64,000 nt of DNA, taken from NCBI GenBank assembly GCA_020226215.1, contig CM035234.1, positions 66,737,823-66,801,822 on the forward strand, given 5' to 3'. Below the pieces are notes generated by a model that did not search any database, had not been told where the DNA came from, and saw only the letters and a list, made by a program, of their open reading frames with translations. Both the position numbers and the translations under genes were made by a program. This document shows positions 57,561 through 64,000 of the stretch, piece by piece; position 1 is the stretch's first letter, and the number at the start of each line of letters is the position of its first letter. Source of the DNA: Sindora glabra (lineage: Eukaryota > Streptophyta > Magnoliopsida > Fabales > Fabaceae).

Positions 57561-57583
57561 AACGTTGATTCTATCCTTATGGA

Positions 57584-58040
57584 TGTTGACGGCTAAACTT
57601 GTTCAAAGGCCATAACTTTTGACAAAAAATAAAACAATGTTACAATAAGTAAAAAGGGCTAATGGAATAGTAGCTACGGTTGCTAGTTGTTTTTGATAAA
57701 TATATGGAGAATTTAATGCATGTAATTAGCAGATTACTTTTTGCTCACCTATAAATAGCAGGCATTTCCAAAGGTTCAGCACACAACAATAGCGTCAGAC
57801 TTTAGAGAAAGTGAAGCTCTACTAGAGTCATACAAGTGTGTAAGTGCCGTGGAGAGAGAAAGTTAGAGAGAGAAAAAACTTAAGTGTGAAGTGAATGAAA
57901 AAAATAGTGTAATGTTGAGTGAAAAAAATTGTGAAAGTGAGCTATTTGCATTAGTGAGTTATTATATATAATTATTAAAGTTTTCAATTCAGTTATTTTA
58001 ATTTTATTATATGCAATGTTGCACACACTATTTTCCAACA
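57584..58040 (+). repeat. 5' LTR of the third copia
   Basis: Starts TGTTGACGGCTAAAC and ends ACTATTTTCCAACA; 457 bp. Contains a clear TATA box (CTATAAATAG, 57749-57758). Confidence 0.85.
57749..57758 (+). promoter_or_regulatory. LTR TATA box
   Basis: CTATAAATAG in the 5' LTR; the 3' LTR keeps the same word near 62447. It would direct the element's genomic RNA. Confidence 0.75.
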
Positions 58041-58229
58041 TTTGATATCAGAACTCGATTTGAGTTTTTGATTTTTAATTTGGCTTGGTTTTGTCGCCTA
58101 TTTATTTTTTCTCCTCCTTATTGGCTTGTTATATTGCCTTATTTTTCTTATAATTAAATTGGTTAGTTATACCATCTCATTCACTATATTATTAAGTTGG
58201 CCATTTCTACTACCTTTTTGTAAAATTTA

Positions 58230-59060
58230 ATGGCTTCTATATGTGGCACCTTTCAACCTCGAGCACTTATGTTTACAAAAGAAAATTATAATATTTAGTG
58301 TATCCAAATGAAAGCTCTTCAAGGTTCATTAGATGTATGGGAGCTTGTAGAAGAAGGCTTTGAACAAAAGAAACCAAAGGAAAAAGTCAAACTAGATAAA
58401 AAATAGAAGAAAGAGTTTTGTGAGCAAAGAAAAAGAGAACAAAATGTACTATATGCAATTCATCAAGTAGTTGAGAGTACAACTTTGAAACTATTACATT
58501 GGCAAAGACATTAAAAGAAACATAGGAGTTGCTCAAGAAGGCATTCAGAAAAATAGAAAAAGTAAAGGAGATTCATCTTTAAACTTTAAGAACAAAGTTT
58601 GAAAATTTTAAAATGAAATCCGAAGAATCTATTATAGATTATGTAAGTAGAGTATTCACCGTTACTTACTAGATAAAGCAAAATGATGAAAATATTGAAA
58701 ATATTGAAGATGTTCATGTGATGTAAAAAATTTTGAGATCCTTGGATCTAAAATTCAACTTTGTAGCTATGACTATTGAAGCATTGAATAATTTGAAGAG
58801 CATGTCAATTAAAGAATTGAAATGCACTTTAGTAGCCTATAAGTTGACTTTTATATCCTTCTGAAGAAGTCATTATTGAGCAAGCTTTACAAATTAAAGT
58901 TAATTTGAAGAAGTAGAAGCCAACTTTGAATAAAGAAGGATTCCAAAGAAGACGTGGTTCAAGCTATAGAGGAATAAGAGTTAGTAAATCACAACCATTC
59001 CATAGAGGCTAAAATCAAAGAGATAGCACCATAACATTTAGAAGATGCAGTCGTGGCAAA
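58230..59060 (+). pseudogene. Gag remnant of the third copia
   Basis: Begins 'MASICGTFQPRALMFTKENYN' at 58230, then after a stop 'CIQMKALQGSLDVWELVEEGFE', a 'RKREQNVLYAIHQVVE' segment and, after frame changes, 'TLRTKFENFKMKSEESIIDYVSRVFTV' and 'ILRSLDLKFNFVAMTIEALNN'. Typical copia gag (UBN2-like) order. Confidence 0.8.
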
Positions 59061-60330
59061 AATTCTATTTGAAAAAAAAGGTTTGGGTGAAAACTTTCAA
59101 AGATATGATAAATCTTAAATTCAATGTTAAATTTGCAAAAAGTTTCATGATTATGCCAATGAATGCTACTACAAAAACAATGAAAAAGAAAGAGCAAATA
59201 TTGTTGAAAAAGAAGAAGAAGAAAGAGATGTTTCTTTACTTGTTGTCAATTATCAAGAGAGATATAGTTCTACTACTTGGTTTCTTCACACTAGTGCATC
59301 AAATCACATATATGGGAGAGAAAAGAACTCTTTGTGCAGCTTTTCCATCTTGCATTTAAAATTATTCTTTAAATGCAAGATGGAAAAGCATATTCCATCA
59401 CAAATGTCTATTATGTGCCAAATATAAAAAATAATGCTCTCAGCATAGGCTAGCTTTTGGAAAAAGGCCTTGATGTCCACATGAAGAATTTGTCTCTTAG
59501 TTTAAGAGATAAAAAAGGCATGTTGATCACATCTATCTAAATGACCAAGAATAAAATGTTTCTACCGATGTTATCCATAAATCAAGGAAATTGTTTCAAG
59601 GCCACCATTGGAGATGATTCAATTTGCTAGTACTTAAGATATGGCCATTTGAATTTTGAAGCCTGAAACTTGTTGGAAAGAAATCACATAGTGAAAGGAA
59701 TGCCATGAACTAAAAGCCTAAGCATGATATGTGAAACCTATGTAATATGCAAGCAAGCAAGAGATATGTTTAAAGGAAAAACTTCAAGAACATTAATGAG
59801 GTGTCTTAAGGTAGTTCACTTAGATGTTTATGGGCTAATCAATCCAATTTCAAAAGGTAGAAATAGGTATATCCTTAGCTTCACTAATGACTATAGTGAC
59901 AGAATAAAGGCATATTTGATGAAAAAGAAGAAGAAGTTTTCTCCAAACTTAAATAATTCAAGATTTTGGTAGAAAACCAAAGTTGCTATTATATTAAGAA
60001 ATTAAGAACTAATCAAGGTAGTGAATACACTTTAGAAAAGTTTGCAAAGTTCTACAAGTAAAATAGAATTATTCATTAACTCATCATGCCTCAAGCACCT
60101 CAACTAAATGGTGTCTTTGAAAGAAAGAATAGAACCATTCTCAATATGGTGAGGAGCATACTACATGAAATGAATGTTCCCAAAGTTAGGGAAAAATAGT
60201 GGCTTGCATTCTTACCAACTAAACAGATTTGCAATTAAAAGAATTGGAAATATTACATTAGAAAAAGCTTAGAGTTATTGCACACCAAAAGTAAATCATT
60301 TGAGAATTTTTAGGAGTGTCACTTATGCAA
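59061..60330 (+). pseudogene. Protease-integrase remnants of the third copia
   Basis: A frame after about 59370 reads 'GKAYSITNVYYVPNIKNNALSIG' and 'LEKGLDVHMKNLSLSLRDKKG'. The 59724-59972 frame carries an integrase zinc-region end and core start: 'VHLDVYGLINPISKGRNRYILSFTNDYS', with the catalytic Asp-bearing segment. Later pieces are 'TNQGSEYTLEKF' (about 60010) and 'APQLNGVFERKNRTILNMVRSIL' (about 60095-60165). Confidence 0.8.
59340..59388. repeat. Perfect 21-bp inverted repeat with 7-nt loop
   Basis: Left arm 59340-59360 (cttttccatc...ttaaa) and right arm 59368-59388 are exact reverse complements around 'attattc'. It lies where the copia protease-to-integrase region should be continuous, so it looks like a local inverted duplication. 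Confidence 0.9.
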
Positions 60331-60689
60331 AGATCCTAGAACTAAAGAGAACGAAGATAGAAGACAAAAGCCAAAAGTACATCATGATTGGCTATGGTGA
60401 AAATAGAAGTGGCTATAAGTTATACAATCCAATTTCCAAAAAAAAATATTTTCTTAAGAAATGTAGATTTTGATGAAGAGAAAATCTAGAATTATAGTAT
60501 TGAGAATAAGCAAAAGTAAATTGTTATTGAAGAAGAGAAGAAGCAAGCATAGAGAAATAATCTAGATGAAGAAATCCATTCATCACCAGAAATTGGAACT
60601 CAATTTTTCATAAGTGGATCATCCAGTTCACCTATGAACAAAACAAGAAGTATTCAAGAATTACTGGAAGCTACTCCAAGACTTGATTT

Positions 60690-62250
60690 TGATGAAAGTA
60701 TGATGCTTTGTCTATTCACTAGATATGACTTTTTAACTTTTGAAGAAGAAAGTCAATAAGATAAATGGAGGAAAGCAATGAAAGAAGAAATCAACTCAAT
60801 CAACAAAAATAACACTTAGGAGCTTACCTTACTTCCTAAAGATCATAAAGCAATTAGAGTCAAATGGGTATTCAAAACAAAAAGAAATGCTAATGGAGAT
60901 ATTGAGAAGCACAAAGTAAAGCTTGTTGTGAAAGGGTACAAACAACAACAAGGGATCGATTATGAAGAATTTTTTGCACACATAGCCATATTAGAGATAA
61001 TTAGATTATTGATTACTCCAGCAGCATAGAAAAGTTGAAAGATTTATCAAATGGATGTAAAGTATACATTCTTAAATGGCTATTTGAAGAGAAGGTTTAT
61101 GTGGAACAAACCCCTAGATTTGAAGTTAAAGGGCAAGAAGATAAGGTGTACAAGTTAAAGCAAGCCCTGCATGGACTCAAGCAAGCACTGAGAGCAAGGA
61201 ATTCAAGAATTGATGCATATTTCATTCAAAATGGATTCATTAAATGTTTATATAAACATGATTTATACTCTAAGTCAAATTCATTAAGGGATATCGTGTT
61301 CGTGTGCTTGTATGTAGATGATCTCACATTCACAAGAAATAGTTAATCCATGATTGACTAGTTCAAGAAAGCAATGGTGAAGGAGTTTGAGATGACAGAT
61401 TTAGGCCTTATGGCTTATTTCCTTGGCATTGAGGTTAAGCAAAACAATAAAAGAAGTCTTATTTCTTAAAAAATAAATATGCAAAAGAGGTTCTAAATAA
61501 ATTTCATATGGAACACTATTATCCTATAGACACACCTATAGAGGTTGGTTGCAAGTTAACCAAAGAAGACAAAGAAAAAGAAGTCAACCTAACCTATTAT
61601 AAGAGTTTGGTCAACAATTTAAGATATTTAATTAGCACAATACCAAATATTTTATATGAAGTTTGGTTAATCAATCATTATATGGAAAGTCCTAAATCCG
61701 TACACTTGCAAATAGTAAAAAAGGATATTAAGGTATATTAAAGGCACAACTAACTATGGCTTATTCTATCTAGCAAAGAAGAATTTAGAGATTGCTAGTT
61801 TTAGTGATAATAATGGGACTAGAAGTTATGATGATAAAAAAAGAACTACTGGATTTGTGTTCTATTTTGGTGGTGCAGCTTTCACTTGGTGTTCAAAGAA
61901 GCAATCAATTGTTGCCTTATCAACTTGTGAAGCAAAATATGTTGCAGTAGCTTCTCATGTTGGTCATGCTGTTTGGTTGAAGAGATTGTCAGAAGAGTTA
62001 CAAGTGTCACAAAAAGAAGCAACTCAAAATTTTATTGACAACAAATCAGCAATTACACTGATGAAAAATCTAGTTTACTATGAAAGGTCAAAGCACATTG
62101 ATGTGTGATTTCATTTCATCAAGGACCAATTTACTTCCAAAGAAATTGAACTTGTGCATGTGAGATTAAGAGAACAAGTTACAGATATTTTCACTAAAGC
62201 ATTAAAGGTAGAAAACTTACAAAGATTACGAGGGATGCTTGGAATGATTG
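60690..62250 (+). pseudogene. Reverse transcriptase-RNase H remnants of the third copia
   Basis: 'DKWRKAMKEEINSINKN' (about 60760), 'VKWVFKTKRNANGDIEKHKVKLVVKGYKQQQGIDYEEFFA' (about 60860-60980), 'YKLKQALHGLKQALRARNSRID' and the catalytic 'FVCLYVDDLTFTRNS' (61300-61344). RNase H follows: 'GGAAFTWCSKKQSIVALSTCEAKYVAVASH' (61867-61960), 'FIDNKSAITLMKN', 'ERSKHIDV' and finally 'TDIFTKALKVENLQRLRGMLGM' (about 62176-62242). Several stops and frameshifts interrupt it. Confidence 0.85.
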
Positions 62251-62281
62251 CATTTGGAGGAATAAGTTTAAAAGGGGGAAA

Positions 62282-62737
62282 TATTGATAGCTAAACTTGT
62301 TCAAAGGCCATAACTTTTGACAAAAAACAAAACAATGTTACAATAGGTAAAAAGGGCTGGTGGAATAGTAGTTACGGTTGGCAGTTGTATTTGACAAATA
62401 TATGGAGAATTTAATGCATGCAATTGGTAGATTTGCTTTTTGCTCATCTATAAATAGCAAGCATTTCCAATGGTTCAAACACAATAATAGCTTCAGACAA
62501 AGTGAAGCTCTACTAGTGTCATACAAATGTGTGAGTGTCATGGAGTGAGAAAGCTTGGAAAGAGAAAAAAATATAAGTTTAGTAGCCAAGTGAGTGAAAA
62601 AATAGTGTAATATTGAGTGAAGAAAATTGTGAAAGTTGGTTATTTGTATTAATGAGTTATTATGTATAATTATTGAAATTTCAACTCACTTATTTTTATT
62701 TTATTATACACAATGTTGCGCACACTATTTTTCAACA
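62282..62737 (+). repeat. 3' LTR of the third copia
   Basis: 456 bp, colinear with the 5' LTR. Its first bases read TATTGATAGC, so the conserved terminal TG has mutated to TA. Ends CTATTTTTCAACA. Confidence 0.85.
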
Positions 62738-63392
62738 CCAAATTCTTGTTTTTCCCTTCGATCAACCGATACTATAACCTGAGAAGAATATCCAATGAAG
62801 TTATTGTCCTCTTGACCTTGTGATACAGAGCCTTTGTCCCATCAGGAAACCATGGTGGAGGAAGGTGGCATTGGAGCCACAAATGACGCCAAATGGTAAA
62901 ATCTCTACAAGACAGGTCCCTAGTGAGAAGTTTGGTGGTGTCTAAAATTCAATTGGGAAGATAGTAATCTAGTTATAACCCTAGATGGGATATTCTAAAT
63001 TTGTCACACAAAAGGCTTGATCTAGGTCCAATAGGAGGTGGGCACATGTCTCGATGGCTAGCATGGTATGAGAAGCGTGCTCTTGCCCATGCAAGCTTAA
63101 GATATTTGTGCAGCCTTAATAAGTTCGTGCGGCCAATGATCCTTTCGAACGGACAGAGGATGCTATATTCGTGTAGGAGAGCGCAAACGGTGTCGATTTG
63201 TTGCAGCGTGCTTCTGTCGGAGCGGGTATGCGCAGTCTAGGCAGTATATTTATATCAAGATCTCAGTTGAAGGATTTCCCCCAAATTCTTTATAAAGAAA
63301 GTTGCACAAGATGGGCTTAAGCTTTGATAGCACGCTGACAGATTCACTGTTCGAGAATCCAGTGCTGTTTTTGAAATGTTAATTCCCTTAAT
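62738..63392. other. Unassigned; GC-rich patch at about 63000-63250
   Basis: No domain recognised. The plus-strand frame 63001-63240 (79 codons) sits in a GC-rich patch resembling the one at 33100-33830 in composition, though I see no direct sequence match. 62738-62990 could be upstream DNA of the gypsy relic interrupted by the copia, read on the minus strand, but no landmark proves it. Confidence 0.35.
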
Positions 63393-63553
63393 CTAGGATT
63401 TAAAAAACGGTCCGCGACCGCAATATTGCCGGCAATATTGCGTTTTTGGGGGAGACCGCATCCGCGATTTTCTGTAATTTTAGACCGTTATGGCCGCATT
63501 TTTTCGCATTCGTCCGCATCGCGACGCGACCGCAACCGCAATTTAAATCCCTG
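63393..63553 (+). mobile_element. hAT-type MITE, copy 4
   Basis: A 161-bp element starting CTAGGATTTAAAAAACGG and ending CGCAATTTAAATCCCTG, with the palindrome CAATATTGCCGGCAATATTG inside. Flanked by an 8-bp duplication with one mismatch (CCCTTAAT 63385-63392, CCCTCAAT 63554-63561). The best preserved of the four copies. Confidence 0.85.
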
Positions 63554-63561
63554 CCCTCAAT

Positions 63562-63744
63562 ATATGAAGTGAAGCAGAAGTGCCCTCAGATTTGAAGTTG
63601 AAAATGAAGGAAAAAAAGGCTATCAAGACAGTGATTGGTGATTAGGAGGAAGCCACTTCTGAGTCCGCAGAAGTTGAAAGACATCTTTGTTTCTCTGCGC
63701 TCTGCCAATGGGAATGAATGTTGTTTGCTGATGGCTCTCAAAAT
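63562..63744. other. Short unassigned stretch
   Basis: No gene seen; the minus-strand 64-codon frame at 63623-63817 has no recognised domain. Confidence 0.4.
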
Positions 63745-64000
63745 AGAGGGAAAATTGGAGAGAGAGACAGAGGATTAATGTTGTATCGCACTTTGACTTT
63801 CGATCACCGCTGGTCATTCCTTGCTGGAATCAGCCAATCCAAAATTTTTATTTTGTGTGGTAATGCTTGTATAGTAAAATGTGTTTAAATTATTATTAAA
63901 AAATAGATATTTTAATGATGTTAATATTATTTTGTGCCGATTTCTTTTAAATTGCATTTTTTGGGCTTTTTTTTTCAAAAGAGGTATGGTATGTATTTTG
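63745..64000. repeat. Dispersed repeat, copy 2 (partner at 31950-32225)
   Basis: Colinear with 31950-32225 up to the window edge ('attgcattttttggg.ctttttttt.caaaagaggtatggta'). The match is still strong at 63990, so it probably continues beyond the window. Confidence 0.7.

Larger units (their letters stand above)
57584..62737 (+). mobile_element. Old Ty1/copia element, third in the window
   Basis: LTRs at 57584-58040 and 62282-62737 enclose gag, protease, integrase, reverse transcriptase and RNase H remnants in order. A primer-binding-site-like 'tgatatcagaact' follows the first LTR, and a polypurine tract 'aaaagggggaaa' precedes the second. The LTRs are similar but carry many differences, and the coding region has numerous stops, so the element is old and inactive, though less decayed than the one at 49450. 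No matching TSD (ATGGA left, CCAAA right). Confidence 0.85.

Overview
This window is AT-rich intergenic and intronic DNA from a flowering plant, most likely a eudicot. The evidence is GT-AG introns, plant-type Ty1/copia and Ty3/gypsy elements, an L1-type LINE tail, RICESLEEPER-type hAT transposase remains, CACTA ends and tRNA-derived SINEs. I cannot name the species. There is one recognisable host gene, at 33985-41388 on the plus strand: a nucleotide-diphospho-sugar transferase of the At4g15970-like (GT77-related) family, in three exons. It has good splice sites and a family-like C-terminal half, but a small deletion in exon 2 breaks the frame, so this copy is probably a young pseudogene.

Layout. 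0-6.7 kb: decayed DNA with CACTA signs, namely a Ulp1-like protease relic, subterminal-repeat-like stretches and a CACTA-type end. 6.7-16.2 kb: very AT-rich, with a ~1 kb direct duplication flanking a four-unit ~0.5 kb degenerate tandem repeat, a hAT MITE, a SINE with an 18-bp target-site duplication (TSD), and reiterated ~0.9 kb modules. 16.2-21.4 kb: more CACTA-like repeats. 21.4-31.8 kb: nested insertions. A hAT transposase relic is split by a 2.64 kb LTR-type element, and a LINE reverse-transcriptase relic is split by a 3.96 kb LTR-type interval that itself holds a second ~1.4 kb LTR. Boundaries are set by target duplications, and the host reading frames resume in phase across the two outer insertions.

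33-41.4 kb: the glycosyltransferase gene. A GC-richer patch lies just upstream, and its introns are filled with MITEs and two abutting CACTA elements. Two copies of one hAT MITE lie in opposite orientation on either side of exon 2. One of them landed exactly on the exon 2 splice donor and duplicated it.

41.4-64 kb: three Ty1/copia elements of different ages. The element at 44170-47583 (minus) is young, with near-identical LTR copies, an ATAAA TSD and a rearranged interior in which LTR and pol pieces are joined at microhomologies. The elements at ~49450-55067 (plus) and 57584-62737 (plus) are old and riddled with stops; the second lies beside a Ty3/gypsy Tat-like gag-protease relic (minus). 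The window ends in a ~240 bp sequence that also occurs about 2 kb upstream of the glycosyltransferase. No CRISPR, rRNA or true tRNA gene is visible. I found no evidence of a new defence or biosynthetic system; the interest lies in how insertions restructured one gene and each other.
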